NCBI RefSeq assembly: GCF_021650705.1
Contig: NZ_CP087138.1
Span: 992,001-1,056,000 of the forward strand
Source: Pseudomonas sp. KNUC1026
Lineage (GTDB): Bacteria > Pseudomonadota > Gammaproteobacteria > Pseudomonadales > Pseudomonadaceae
Length of the DNA stretch: 64,000 bases
Direction of reading: 5' to 3'
Shown: piece by piece, positions 54,403-64,000 of the stretch
How the letters are laid out: every line of letters begins with the position of its first letter
Numbering within the stretch: the stretch's first letter is position 1
Position numbers and translations under genes: made by a program
The notes under the pieces: generated by a model
What the model was told of the DNA's origin: nothing
What the model saw: the letters and a program-made list of their open reading frames with translations, nothing else
Databases searched by the model: none

Positions 54403-57400
54403 TCAGGCCCGAGGTCGATCACCTGACAGGCGCTGATGACTCAGCAAGGCTCTGAGCGCAGCTGGCTTGACCGGCTTGGGCAGGTATTCAAGGCCGGCGG
54501 CGTGCACGTGTGCGATGGTCTCCTGCCGCCCATCGGCACTGATGACCACCCCGGCAGCGGCGAGCCCATGCGAGCCCTCAACCAGGCCATCAGCTCAGGG
54601 CCGGTATCACCGCCGTCCAGGTGATAGTCCACCAGCACCACGTGGGGGCGTGCGCCTTGCGCGAGCAGGCCGATGCAGCTGTCACGGTCGCGAGCGGTGA
54701 ACACCTCGCAGCCCCAGCGGCTCAGCAGGCTCTGCATGCCGGCCAGGATACTGTGTTCGTTGTCGACGCACAGTACGCGCAAGCCTGCCAACTGTTGGCC
54801 TGCGCGTGGTACCTCCGGCGCCGGCAAAGCAGGTGCGGTTGCCAATGGCACCTGCACGCTGAACAGGCTGCCGCGCCCTGGCCACGACTGCACCTGCAAA
54901 CGGTGGCCGAGCAACCGGCACAGCCCGTCGGCGATCGCCAGCCCCAGGCCCAGGCCTTTTTCGGCGCGGGTCTGGTGGCTGTCCAGGCGCTGGAATTCTT
55001 CGAAGATCACTTGCAGCTTGTCGGCGGCGATGCCGGCGCCGCAATCCCATACCTGCAGCTCCAGATGCTCGCCGCGGCGGCGTGCGCCCAGAAGGATCGG
55101 GCTGCTGCCGTAGCGCAAGGCATTGGTCAGAAAGTTCTGCAGCACCCGACGCAGCAGCTTGATGTCGCTTTCGACGCGCATGCTGCTTGCACGGACGCGC
55201 ACGTCGATCCCCTGCGCGCGGGCCAGCGCACCAAATTCGGCCGCCAGCGGATCGAACAGCTCGGACAACGCGAACACCCTGGGCTCGGGCACGATGCGCC
55301 CGTTTTCCAGCCGCGACAGGTCCAGCAGGTCGCTGATCAATTCCTCGGAAGAGTGCAGGGCGCTGTCCAGATGCTCCACCAACTGGCGCGCGTCGCCACC
55401 GAGCCGGTCGGCCTGGTGCAACAGCGCTGCGCAGAACAGCCTGGCGGCGTTCATCGGCTGCATCAGGTCGTGGCCCACGGCGGTGAGAAAACGGCCTTTG
55501 GAACGGCTGGCGCTTTCGGCGCGCGCCTTGGCGTCACTCAGCGCCTCGTTGAGCGCAGAGAGCTCACAGGTTCGCTCGGCCACCCTCAGTTCCAGGCTTT
55601 CATTGGCGTTTTTCAGCGCGCGCTCCGCTTCGCGGAAGGCAGTGATGTCGGTAAAACTCATGACAAAGCCGCCACCGGGCATGGGGTTGCCGATCAGCTC
55701 GATCACCTGGCCGTTGGGGAACACCCGCTCGGAGGTGTGCGCGCGCCCCTGGCGCATCCAGTGCAGGCGCCGCGCCACATGAACCTCGGCTTCGCCCGGG
55801 CCGCAGAAACCGCGCTCGGCGTTGAAGCGAATGATGTCTGCGATCGGCCTGCCCACCGCAATCAACCCGTCGGGGTAGTTGAACAGCTCCAGATAACGGC
55901 GGTTCCAGGCCACCAGTTGCAGGTTCTGGTCGACCACGCTGATGCCCTGGTTGATGTTCTCGATCGCGCCTTGCAGCAGCGCCCGATTGAATTGCAGCAC
56001 CTCGCTGGTTTCATCGGCGATGCGCACCAGGTCGTCGAGCTGCATTTCGCGCCCCTCGATCGCCGCGCGCACCACGGCGCGTGTGGAGGAGCTGCCCAGC
56101 ACACCGGCCAACAAGCGCTCGGTGTGGGCGATCCATTCACGGTCGGCCGGCTGGTTGGGGTTGAAGCCCTTGCCCTGGCGGTAGGCGAAGCGGTTGAAGC
56201 TGGCGCGGGCGCGGTCCTGGCCGACGAAGCGGCTGGCCAGTTGCAGCAGGTCGTCGAGCTGCACCGCCAGCAAGCCTCGGCCGCTGGTGCGCAGCGTTGC
56301 GTCCTGGCCGACGAAACGCCCCGCCTGCCAGTGCTCCGACACCCGCGTGCGCGACAGCAGCGACACCCACACGAACAGCGCAAAGTTACCGGCGAACGAC
56401 AGCGCTACCCCTTGGGTGAGTGGCGAGATGGGCAGGTGCAGTGGGTTGCCATGCAGCCACGCCAGGCCCGGAAAGCTCGACAGCGGCAGGCCCAGGCTGT
56501 GCGCGGCCACCGGCAGCACCAGGGTGTAGAACCAGATGAAAATACCCGCTGCAAGCCCGGCGAACACGCCACGGCGGTTGGCCTGTTTCCAGTACAGCGC
56601 GCCCAGCATCGCGGGTGTGAGCTGGGTGATGGCGGCGAAGGCGATCTGGCCGATGGTGGCAAGGCTTGCGGTGGAGCCCAGCAGGCGGTAGCTCACGTAG
56701 GCCAGCAGCAGGATCACCACGATGCTTACCCGCCGTACGGTGAGCATCCAGTGGCGGAAGGCCTCGAACGGGCGCTCGGCGTTCTGCCGGCGCAGCAGGG
56801 TGGGCAGCAGGATATCGTTGGAGACCATGGTCGACAGCGCCACGGTGGCCACGATCACCATGCCGGTGGCCGCCGAAGCGCCGCCGAGAAAGGCCAGCAG
56901 CGCTAGCGCCGGATGTGCCTCGGCCAGCGGCAGGCTGATCACGAACGAGTCCGGCAGCACCGAGCCGGGCAGGTGCATCTGCCCGGCCAGGGCGATGGGG
57001 ATCACGAACAGACCGGCCAGCGCCAGGTAGGCCGGGAATATCCAGCGCGCCAGGCGCAGGTCGGCAGGCTGGGTGTTTTCCACCACGATCACGTGAAATT
57101 GCCGCGGCAGGCAGATGATCGCCATCATCGCCACCGCGCTCTGCACCACCATGGCCGGCCAGTTGACGGTTTCCTGCCAGTAGTCCTGCAACTGCGGCGC
57201 CAGCTTCGCTTGCGTGAGCAGGTCGTCAAAGCCGTCGTAGAGGTTCCAGGTCACGAAGGCGCCTACCGCCAGAAACGCCAGCAGCTTCACTACCGCCTCG
57301 AAAGCGATCGCCAGCACCATGCCCCGGTGGTGCTCGGTTACGTCCAGGCTGCGCGTGCCGAAGACGATGGTGAACAGCGCCAGGGCCAGGGAGATCAGCA

Positions 57401-57887
57401 TGGCGGTGTCTTGCACGCGGCTGCCGGTGGCGTCGGCACCGGCGCCGATCAGCAGGTTCACGCCCAGCACGATGCCCTTGAGCTGAAGGGCGATGTAGGG
57501 CAGCACGCCTACCAGGCAGATCAGCGTGACCACCACGGCCAGGCTCTGGGATTTGCCGTAGCGCGCGGCGATGAAGTCGGCGATGGAGGTGATGTTCTCC
57601 TGCTTGCTGATCAGCACCATCTTCTGCAGCACCCAGGGCGCGAACAGCATCAGCAGGATCGGCCCCAGGTAGATCGGCAGGAATGCCCACAGCTGTTCGG
57701 CGGCCTGGCCGACGGCGCCGAAGAAGGTCCAGCTGGTGCAATACACCGCAAGCGACAGGCTGTACACCCAGGCGCGCACACGCGGTGGCAACGGCGCGCT
57801 GCGCCGGTCGCCCCAGGTGGCAATTGCGAACATGATGGCCATGTAGGCCAGGGCGACGACGGCGATCAGGCCGCTGGACAGCGTCAT
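54403..57887 (-). pseudogene. Hybrid sensor kinase with sodium:solute symporter sensor (MxtR/CrbS-like), receiver frame broken once
   Basis: About 1161 aa when joined, starting MTLSSGLIAVVALAYMAIMF after a GGAG site. Residues 1-510 form an SSS/SLC5-type 12-13 helix module, followed by a linker and a PAS domain (about 640-740, ENINQGISVVDQNLQLVAWN). HisKA has its phosphoacceptor in AVGHDLMQPMNAARLF (about 805). HATPase (NFLTNALRYGSSP, GLGLGLAIADGLCRLLG) and a C-terminal receiver with Asp in VVLVDYHLDGGDTG (about 1086) follow. At 54565-54567 one G is missing on the coding strand, hiding AAAGVVISADGRQETIAHV and YLPKPVKPAALRALL; the repaired frame ends at 54403. Relatives sense acetate or short-chain metabolites and control acs through CrbR/ErdR; no cognate regulator is adjacent. 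Confidence 0.9.
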
Positions 57888-58070
57888 GCGGGGGCTCCGG
57901 GTAGCTCGGGGGTGGGGCAGGGCGCAGTCTGGCACGGGCTGCGGCATTCGTCAGCGGCGACCTTGGTCGAGCTTTTTTCATGTGCCAGGCCTCAAGCCTT
58001 GCGTGGCGGTGTGTCTCGGCGCGATGCGGCGTGGTGTAATTGCGGTTTTGGCAGGCGGGCGAGGTTTGCG

Positions 58071-58703
58071 GTGGAGTTCTCCAACGGTTTTTTGCTGAGT
58101 TTGTCGTTGTGCCTGGATATCGGCGTGGCGAACATCGCGATGATCACCCTGGCCATGCAGCGCGGCACGCTTGAGGGGTTCTGGCTGGGGCTCGGAACCT
58201 GTTTCGGGGACTTGTTCTACGCAGTGCTGGCTTTGGCGGGCATGGCGGTGCTGCTGCGTTTCGAGGCGGTGCGTTGGGTACTCTGGCTGGGCGGCTCGGC
58301 GTTGCTGGTGCTGTTTGCGGTGAACATGCTGCGCAGCGCCTGGCGCGGCGGCGGCAGCCTTGAGGCACAAGGGCAGGCGGCGGTCAGCGGTGGGCTGCGT
58401 GCGTTCGTACGCGGGTTTTTCCTGGCGGTGTCTTCGCCGAGCGCGATTCTATGGTTCGCTGCGGTGGGCGGTGCGCTGATTTCGCGCGCCGGTGGGCATG
58501 GTGCGTTGAGTACCGGCCTGTTCCTGGCAGGGTTTTTCTGCGCAGGGCTGGCGTGGTCGGCGGGGCTGTGCCTGGCGGCGGCGCAAGGCGGGCGTTGGCT
58601 GGGGGCTGGGTTGCTGCGAGGCTGTTATGCAGTCTCGGCGGTGATCTTCAGCTATTTTGCGGTGTACGTGATCGTTTCGGGGTATCGGGAGTTTGTCGGG
58701 TAA
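58071..58703 (+). CDS. LysE-family exporter
   Basis: Inner membrane protein of 210 aa with about six helices. It starts at a GTG giving MEFSNGFLLSLSLCLDIGVA, since no ATG lies in a sensible place upstream. LysE-like features are the N-terminal GVANIAMITLAMQRGTLEGF and SSPSAILWFAAVGGAL near the middle; the usual PGP motif is replaced by DIGVANIAM. Substrate unknown. It is divergent from the sensor kinase with about 180 bases between them. Confidence 0.82.
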   Translation: MEFSNGFLLSLSLCLDIGVANIAMITLAMQRGTLEGFWLGLGTCFGDLFYAVLALAGMAVLLRFEAVRWVLWLGGSALLVLFAVNMLRSAWRGGGSLEAQGQAAVSGGLRAFVRGFFLAVSSPSAILWFAAVGGALISRAGGHGALSTGLFLAGFFCAGLAWSAGLCLAAAQGGRWLGAGLLRGCYAVSAVIFSYFAVYVIVSGYREFVG

Positions 58704-58730
58704 CGGCAGCTTTGCATGTCGTCCGTGGCA

Positions 58731-58813
58731 CGTCGCCCGGCAAGCCGGCCTCCCACCAAAAAAACCGTAGTGAGCGCAGTTCACAGGGTGGGAGAGCGGC
58801 TTGCCGCGCGACG
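58731..58813. repeat. REP-type inverted repeat
   Basis: Left arm CGTCGCCCGGCAAGCCGGCC (from 58731) and right arm GAGCGGCTTGCCGCGCGACG (to 58813) are opposite-facing REP cores. Between them CTCCCACC and GGTGGGAG also pair. It fills the gap between two convergent genes. Confidence 0.85.
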
Positions 58814-58826
58814 TTCAGGGCGGCAA

Positions 58827-60146
58827 TCAGTTATTGAGCTGCGTAGCGAACTGCTCCACCGCCCCGACCACTTTCTTGGCCCCGTCCTGAATCTCGACGA
58901 TCACCACCCCGGCCTGACTGGCCAGCTCCAGCCCCGACTCCGCCTGGGCTTTACCTGTGCCAATCACCGACACCGCGTCGCCTGCAAGCTTCTGGTTCTG
59001 CTGCACCACGCCTGCGATCTCGGCGGTGGCCTGGGTGGTGCGCGAGGCGAGCTGGCGCACTTCGTCGGCCACAACCGCAAAGCCCCGGCCTTGTTCACCG
59101 GCACGTGCTGCTTCGATGGCGGCGTTGAGGGCAAGCAGGTTGGTTTGCTCAGCGATGCCGCTGATGGTCTTGATGATGTTGCTGATCACCTGGCTTTGCT
59201 GGTCGAGCGCCTCGATGCCCTCGGCCGCTTCCTGCATGTGCCGCGCCAGTTCGCGCATCACCGACACTGTTTGCTGCACTACCTCCGCACCGCGCTGGGC
59301 ACTGCTGTCGGTGTGCACCGAGGTGCTGTAGGCGATGTTGGCGGCCTCGGCCACGGCCTGCTCCTGGTTCACCTGGTCGGTAATGACCGTGGCGAACTTG
59401 ACCACTTTGCACAGCTGGTCGTTGGCGTCGATCACCGGGTTGTAGGAGGCTTCGAGCCACACCAGGCGGCCCATGCTGTCGACCCGCTTGAAGCGTTCGG
59501 CGACGAACTCGCCACGCCGCAGGCGCTCCCAGAACGCCTTGTACTCAGCCGACGCGGCATCTTGCGGGGTGCAGAACTGGCTGTGATGGCGGCCCTTGAT
59601 CTGCTCCAGACGGTAGCCCATCGCGTTGAGGAAGCGGTCGTTGGCCATCAGCACATTGCCTTGCAGGTCGAATTCGATCACGGCGGTCGAGCGCAGCAGG
59701 GCATTGATGAAGCTTTCGTGCTCACGGGATTTTTCGATGGTGCGAGTCAGGTCCGCGCCATACAGCGAGAACTTCATGACGTGCCCCTGCGCGTCGCGCA
59801 CCGGGTGCATGATCATGCGCAGCCAGGCTTCTTCGCCGCCCTTGCGCTCCAGGCGCATGGCGCCGCTGAAGTGCTCGCCACGGCTGATTGCGCTGCGAAT
59901 GCGCTGGTGAAAATCAGTGTTCTTCACGTGCGCTGGGACAAGATCATCCAGCGCTTTTCCCACCACTTCCTGGCTTCGGTAGTGCAATTCCTTCTCGAAG
60001 TTGGCGTTGACGGTAACGATGTGCCCTTGAGGGTCCAGACGGATGTGAATCATCTCGGCATCCAGCCCTTCGCGGACCTGGCGAATGCTGGCCACTTCTT
60101 CGCGCAGAGCGGCCAATTCCTGTTTGTAGCGCTTATTGAAGAACAT
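58827..60146 (-). CDS. Cytoplasmic PAS-PAS methyl-accepting chemotaxis protein (BdlA/Aer-like)
   Basis: Soluble chemoreceptor of 439 aa without membrane segments. Two PAS domains lie at about 25-130 ([20 protein letters not shown]) and 145-255 ([33 protein letters not shown]). The MCP signalling domain from about 280 carries the hairpin tip [19 protein letters not shown] and [16 protein letters not shown] near 335-375. The domain plan matches BdlA, the biofilm dispersion locus protein, and related PAS receptors; a heme or flavin cofactor is possible but not shown. It lies beside a c-di-GMP turnover gene transcribed in the same direction, which fits a biofilm/motility link. Confidence 0.9.
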   Translation of the reverse strand: MFFNKRYKQELAALREEVASIRQVREGLDAEMIHIRLDPQGHIVTVNANFEKELHYRSQEVVGKALDDLVPAHVKNTDFHQRIRSAISRGEHFSGAMRLERKGGEEAWLRMIMHPVRDAQGHVMKFSLYGADLTRTIEKSREHESFINALLRSTAVIEFDLQGNVLMANDRFLNAMGYRLEQIKGRHHSQFCTPQDAASAEYKAFWERLRRGEFVAERFKRVDSMGRLVWLEASYNPVIDANDQLCKVVKFATVITDQVNQEQAVAEAANIAYSTSVHTDSSAQRGAEVVQQTVSVMRELARHMQEAAEGIEALDQQSQVISNIIKTISGIAEQTNLLALNAAIEAARAGEQGRGFAVVADEVRQLASRTTQATAEIAGVVQQNQKLAGDAVSVIGTGKAQAESGLELASQAGVVIVEIQDGAKKVVGAVEQFATQLNN

Positions 60147-60248
60147 CGAGTGGCACCTGATCGAGTGCAAGGGAAGTAATCATTTCATCGTCACGCCGCG
60201 CCAGTGCTTGAGGATTGGAGCCGAAAATTTTTTTCGGCCCCGGAACTT

Positions 60249-62864
60249 TCACGCCTCAGGCCGCTTGAGTGTAGCGGTTGCAGGCGAAACCATGGCCATT
60301 TGCTGCTCCTCCAGCAGCAGGGCGAGCGCCTCGGCGTCGATGGGCCTACTCAGGTAGAAGCCCTGCACTTCGTTGCACTGGTCTTTTGCCAGCGTAGCCA
60401 ATTGTTGCTCGGTCTCCACCCCTTCAGCGGTCACCTTCAGGCCCATCGCACGTGCCAGATTGATGATGGCTTGCACCACCGCCCGGTCGCTCGCTGACCC
60501 GTGATGGCCCAAGGTTGCAATGAACCGCTTGTCGATCTTGATGCTGTCGAACGGGTAGGTGCGCAGGTAGCCCAGCGAGGAATAGCCGGTGCCGAAGTCA
60601 TCCATGTTCAGGCGCACCCCCAGCTCCTTGAGTGCCTGCAGGGTAGAAAGGGCGTTGTCGATGTCGCCCAGCATCACGTTCTCGGTGATCTCAAGCTCCA
60701 GCCGCGAGGCCGGGAAGCCGGTCTGCAACAGGATCTGGTGGATGTCGGCGACCACGTCGCTGCGGATGAACTGCGCCGGAGAGAGGTTCACCGACACCAT
60801 CACCGACTCGGGCCAATGCAGGGCGGTTTCGCACGCCTGGCGCAGCACCCAGCGGCCCAACGGCACGATCAGGTCGGTCTGCTCGGCCAGCCCGATGAAC
60901 AGGTCCGGGCCCAGCAGGCCCTCGACCGGGTGGTTCCAGCGCACCAGCGCCTCGACCGAGGCAATGTGCAACGGCTCGATCTGGTAACGCGGCTGGTAGT
61001 GCAGCACGAATTCTTCCTGGCGCAGCGCCAGGCGCAATTCCTGTTCGAGCTGGCGGCGGTGCTGGATCTGCTCGCCCATCTGCTCGGCGTAATGCCGCCA
61101 CGGCCGGGTGCCATCGGCACGGGCCTGGAACAAGGCGATGTCGGCGCAGCGCAGCAGCTCCTGGCCGTCTCCGCCTTCGCCACTGCCCTGCGCTATGCCG
61201 ATACAGGCACTGACTTCCAGCAGCTGAGTCTGGTAATGCACCGGCAGTTGCAGGCGCTCGATCAGCCGCTCGCAGAAGCGGTCGATTTCCGCAAGGTGGT
61301 GCAGGTGGTTGAGCACCAGTGCGAACTCATCACCGCCCAGTCGCGCCACCAGGTCCATCTCGCGGGTGCTGTCACGCAGGCGGTGGGCGGTTTCCAGTAG
61401 CACGCTGTCACCAGCGCCGTGGCCGAAGCTGTCGTTGATGGCCTTGAAGCCGCGCAGGTTGATCACCAGCAGGGTCAGTGGCAGCACGGGCTGGGTGGTG
61501 GCCAGGCTGTCGTCCAGGTAGCGCGCCAGCAGGTGGCGGTTGGGCAGGCCGGTGAGGGCGTCGTGCAGTGACAGGTGCTGGATGCGCGCGTGGGCGGCCA
61601 CTTCCTCGGTGATGTCGGTGGCGGTGCCTCGAAAGCCGATGAGTTGGCCCTTGATCAGGATGGGCCGGGCCGATACCCGGCAATAGCGCTGCTCGCCGCG
61701 GTTGTCGCGGTAGCTGCAGCGCAGGTTTGACAGGCTCGCCTGGGTCTCGGGCAAGGTGGCAAGCCACGGGCCGATCGGCGTGGTGTCGCAGGTCAGCAAC
61801 TGCTCGAGCGGGTGGCCCAGCCATTCCTGGCCGGTGAAGCCGGTGACGGCTGCGAAGCGGCCGGAGAGGTAGGTGACCCGGCTACGTTGGTCGGTCTCCC
61901 AGATCCAGTCGGATGTCGCCTCGGCAACGGCGCGGAAGCGCTCCTCGCTGGCCTCCAGCGCATCGCTGCTCTTGCGCAGCGAGCGCAGGTTGTTGTCGAT
62001 CTGGCGCAGGGCCCGCAAGGCGAAACGGAAGCAATAGCTCAGCAGCAGCGCCAGCACCGCTGCGATGGCGAGCATGCTCGGCAGCAGCGTCCAGAGCAGG
62101 TGGGCGCCGGGGCTGGGAGATTGCCAGGTGAGCTTGAGGGCGGTGCCGGGCAAGTCTACGCGGGGCACAGCCGCTGTGTCGGCGGTGGTACGCATCTGGC
62201 CCAGGCCGGCCTGGCGGCCCAGCTCGAGCAGTTCGTCAGGGCCGAGGGTATCGATCAACACCAGCACTGGCGTTGATGTTTCACCCTCTTCGCTCAGGGG
62301 TGGGATCGCTGCGGCGGTCAGCAGCGCGGGGGCGCCGTTGAGCAGGGTATAGCGGGAGATGGCGGCGTGCAGGGGCAAGGCCTGGCGCGCAGCGGCCAGC
62401 ACGTCGGCCTGGGAGAGGCCTGTCAGGTCGGCAAGGCTCAGCTCGCTGGGTTGGCCCTGGTAAAGGGTGTAGAGCGGGTGATGGTCGGCCAGCACCAGCA
62501 CAGCGTCGAAGCGCTGCTGAGCCCAGAGCGTTTGCCCAGGGTCGCTGGCCTTGGCGCCGGCAGTCTCCGGCTGGCCACCCCATTGCGGGTACAGCTCTGC
62601 CCGCGCCGCATAGCTCAGGGCGATATCCCGGTGGGTCGCCGCGCGGGCTTCCAATGCCTGGCGCGCGGTTTGCCGGCTCTGCCGCGCCTGCTCGCGGTCG
62701 AGCCCCTGGGCAATGCCCCAGAGTGCGAACGCAGCGATCAGGAACGCGGCGGCGAACAGCGCGCCGATCAACGCCAGGAATCGGCGTGTCCGCCTCAGGT
62801 GGCCGAAGGCCGCCGGTGTGGGGGAAATGCTTTGCATGGGTGTGCCAGTCCCCGCTGTCGTCAT
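60249..62864 (-). CDS. GGDEF-EAL c-di-GMP signalling protein with CHASE4-like and PAS domains
   Basis: Inner membrane protein of 871 aa (857 aa if started at Met 62837). Transmembrane 1 (ALIGALFAAAFLIAAFALWG) is near 35-55, and the periplasmic sensor covers about 60-255. Transmembrane 2 (LLPSMLAIAAVLALLLSYCF) is near 265, with PAS at about 310-420. The GGDEF domain carries an intact RLGGDEFALV near 510, and the EAL domain carries EALVRWNHPVEG near 638, VSVNLSPAQF, ELEITENVML, NMDDFGTGYSSLGYL and KVTAEGVET. Both active sites look intact, so the protein could make or degrade c-di-GMP; which activity dominates cannot be said. Start choice is uncertain. Confidence 0.92.
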   Translation of the reverse strand: MTTAGTGTPMQSISPTPAAFGHLRRTRRFLALIGALFAAAFLIAAFALWGIAQGLDREQARQSRQTARQALEARAATHRDIALSYAARAELYPQWGGQPETAGAKASDPGQTLWAQQRFDAVLVLADHHPLYTLYQGQPSELSLADLTGLSQADVLAAARQALPLHAAISRYTLLNGAPALLTAAAIPPLSEEGETSTPVLVLIDTLGPDELLELGRQAGLGQMRTTADTAAVPRVDLPGTALKLTWQSPSPGAHLLWTLLPSMLAIAAVLALLLSYCFRFALRALRQIDNNLRSLRKSSDALEASEERFRAVAEATSDWIWETDQRSRVTYLSGRFAAVTGFTGQEWLGHPLEQLLTCDTTPIGPWLATLPETQASLSNLRCSYRDNRGEQRYCRVSARPILIKGQLIGFRGTATDITEEVAAHARIQHLSLHDALTGLPNRHLLARYLDDSLATTQPVLPLTLLVINLRGFKAINDSFGHGAGDSVLLETAHRLRDSTREMDLVARLGGDEFALVLNHLHHLAEIDRFCERLIERLQLPVHYQTQLLEVSACIGIAQGSGEGGDGQELLRCADIALFQARADGTRPWRHYAEQMGEQIQHRRQLEQELRLALRQEEFVLHYQPRYQIEPLHIASVEALVRWNHPVEGLLGPDLFIGLAEQTDLIVPLGRWVLRQACETALHWPESVMVSVNLSPAQFIRSDVVADIHQILLQTGFPASRLELEITENVMLGDIDNALSTLQALKELGVRLNMDDFGTGYSSLGYLRTYPFDSIKIDKRFIATLGHHGSASDRAVVQAIINLARAMGLKVTAEGVETEQQLATLAKDQCNEVQGFYLSRPIDAEALALLLEEQQMAMVSPATATLKRPEA

Positions 62865-63080
62865 GGGGTATCGGCCGCCTAGGGAACGAGTGCCCGACTG
62901 TTAGTCTTCTTTGTAGCAAAATGTATAGCAAAAATGAAAACCGAAATGTCGCGGCCGCCTATCTTGAGCGCCGGGTTTACGTTGTGCCGGATTGGCCATC
63001 GCATTGCCACGGCTTGAAAATCTGGCTGGCTGTGGCCATGTCTGTCGGACGAATCCGCCCTTGCCAGAGAAACCGTGCCG

Positions 63081-64000
63081 ATGACTTCCACGCTCAAACC
63101 CGACCCGCAGGCTGCCGCCGCGCCGTTATCCCCGGCGCCGTTCGAAGCGGGGCGCTACCGCAACCAGGCCGTGCAGCCCAAGGACGGGGTGCTCGACAAG
63201 CTGCGCATCGGTTTCAAATATCTTGTGCTGCGTAAACCCGCCCATACGCGCCCAACCGCTCCGATCCCGTTGCAGCCGCTCGGCCGCGAGCAACTGGAGC
63301 AGGCGCCGGACAACAGCCTGTGGCGCCTGGGCCACTCCACGGTGCTGATCAAGGCGCGCGGCGAGTTCTACCTGACCGATCCGGTGTTCGGCGAGCGGGC
63401 GTCACCCGTGCAGTGGGCCGGGCCGCGGCGTTTCCATCAGCCGCCTATCGCTCTGGAGGCGCTGCCACCGATCAAGGCGGTGATCCTGTCCCATAACCAT
63501 TACGACCACCTGGACCATGCCGTCATTGCCCACCTGGCGACACGTGCGCAATGGTTCCTCGCCCCGCTGGGTGTGGGCGACACCCTGGTGAAGTGGGGCG
63601 TGCCTGCGGCCAAGGTGCGCCAGCTCGACTGGTGGCAGGAAACCGAGATCGATGGCATCCGCTTCGCGGCGACGCCCGGGCAGCACTTCTCCGGGCGCGG
63701 CATGTTCGACAGCAATGCGACGCTTTGGGCATCTTGGGTGATCATCACGCCGGATTGGCGGCTGTTCTTCAGTGGTGACTCGGGCTATTTCGAGGGCTTC
63801 AAGCGCATCGGCGAACGCTATGGCCCCTTCGACCTGACGCTGATGGAAACCGGCGCCTACAACCGTGACTGGCCCGCCGTCCACATGCACCCGGAGCAAA
63901 GCCTGCAAGCGCACCTTGATGTGCGCGGCCGCTGCATGATGCCAATCCACAACGGTACGTTCGACCTGTCCAACCACCCCTGGCAAGAGCCCTTCGAGCG
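63081..64000 (+). CDS. MBL-fold metallo-hydrolase (NAPE-PLD/RomA-like), 3' end outside window
   Basis: Starts MTSTLKPDPQAAAAPLSPAP. After LWRLGHSTVLIKARGEFYLT comes the metal-binding HNHYDHLD (His-X-His-X-Asp-His, about residues 138-143). GQHFSGRGMFDSNATLWASW with the third His, FFSGDSGYF with the bridging Asp and MPIHNGTFDLSNHPWQEP follow. This is the Lactamase_B_2 group that includes N-acylphosphatidylethanolamine phospholipase D-like and UlaG-type hydrolases. No signal peptide. About 307 codons are visible and the frame is open at base 64000. The substrate is unknown. Confidence 0.88.
   Translation, partial: MTSTLKPDPQAAAAPLSPAPFEAGRYRNQAVQPKDGVLDKLRIGFKYLVLRKPAHTRPTAPIPLQPLGREQLEQAPDNSLWRLGHSTVLIKARGEFYLTDPVFGERASPVQWAGPRRFHQPPIALEALPPIKAVILSHNHYDHLDHAVIAHLATRAQWFLAPLGVGDTLVKWGVPAAKVRQLDWWQETEIDGIRFAATPGQHFSGRGMFDSNATLWASWVIITPDWRLFFSGDSGYFEGFKRIGERYGPFDLTLMETGAYNRDWPAVHMHPEQSLQAHLDVRGRCMMPIHNGTFDLSNHPWQEPFE

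Noticed and set aside
54621..58070. Long plus-strand open frames opposite the hybrid sensor kinase
   Set aside because: Antisense of a multi-domain kinase with many recognised motifs; the frames have no ribosome-binding sites and a biased His/Gln/Ala composition. Only the last part (from 58071) is a real LysE gene.
1..64000. tRNA or rRNA genes
   Set aside because: No cloverleaf with a TTCGAATC-type T-loop and CCA end, and no rRNA motif, was recognised on either strand by eye; a covariance search would be needed to exclude them fully.

Overview
The window reads as chromosome of a fluorescent pseudomonad, most likely the Pseudomonas putida group. The evidence is the high GC content, an oprH-phoP-phoQ operon, a riboswitch-led aerobic cobalamin operon, an acetylpolyamine deacetylase next to a polyamine-binding protein, a symporter-type hybrid sensor kinase of the MxtR/CrbS kind, and many Pseudomonas-type REP inverted repeats in the gaps. 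This assignment rests on recognising gene families and neighbourhoods; no database was searched.

Layout. At 1-5 kb are the start of argC, two small unknown genes, a sugar isomerase, periplasmic sodC with a MITE-like element just upstream, and an aminotransferase. At 5-9.4 kb are oprH-phoP-phoQ behind four PhoP half-sites, then dctA behind a sigma-54 promoter with two palindromic upstream sites. At 9.5-18.8 kb come an alcohol dehydrogenase with a divergent AraC regulator and cytochrome c, an AstE-like hydrolase with an MFS transporter and LysR regulator, a LysE exporter and a TonB siderophore receptor. At 18.8-26.3 kb are poorly conserved genes, a complete IS256-family insertion with 8-bp target duplications, and a polyamine module (binding protein, deacetylase, AraC regulator). 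At 26.5-38.9 kb is an accessory stretch holding an orphan VasX-like type VI effector with a DUF6708 partner, lldD with a divergent LysR regulator, several small unknown genes and a YbdG-like channel. At 42.5-51.6 kb is the B12 operon from cobO to cobS, with nearly every gene overlapping the next. The rest holds a FadL-like porin, a hybrid sensor kinase, a second LysE exporter, a PAS chemoreceptor, a GGDEF-EAL protein and the start of a metallo-hydrolase.

The most striking whole-window property is about twenty single-base reading-frame breaks in otherwise conserved genes, including dctA (two), lldD, cobB (two), cobT, fadL and the YbdG-like gene (four). Most are explained by one base lost or gained in a short homopolymer, usually G or C. 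That pattern points to uncorrected sequencing error rather than biological decay. Affected genes are typed as pseudogene here, but they are probably intact in the organism.

I found no convincing new system. The best candidate for unusual biology is the orphan VasX-like effector with its AT-rich C-terminal region and membrane partner gene. The promoter architectures of oprH and dctA and the MITE beside sodC are the next most interesting items.
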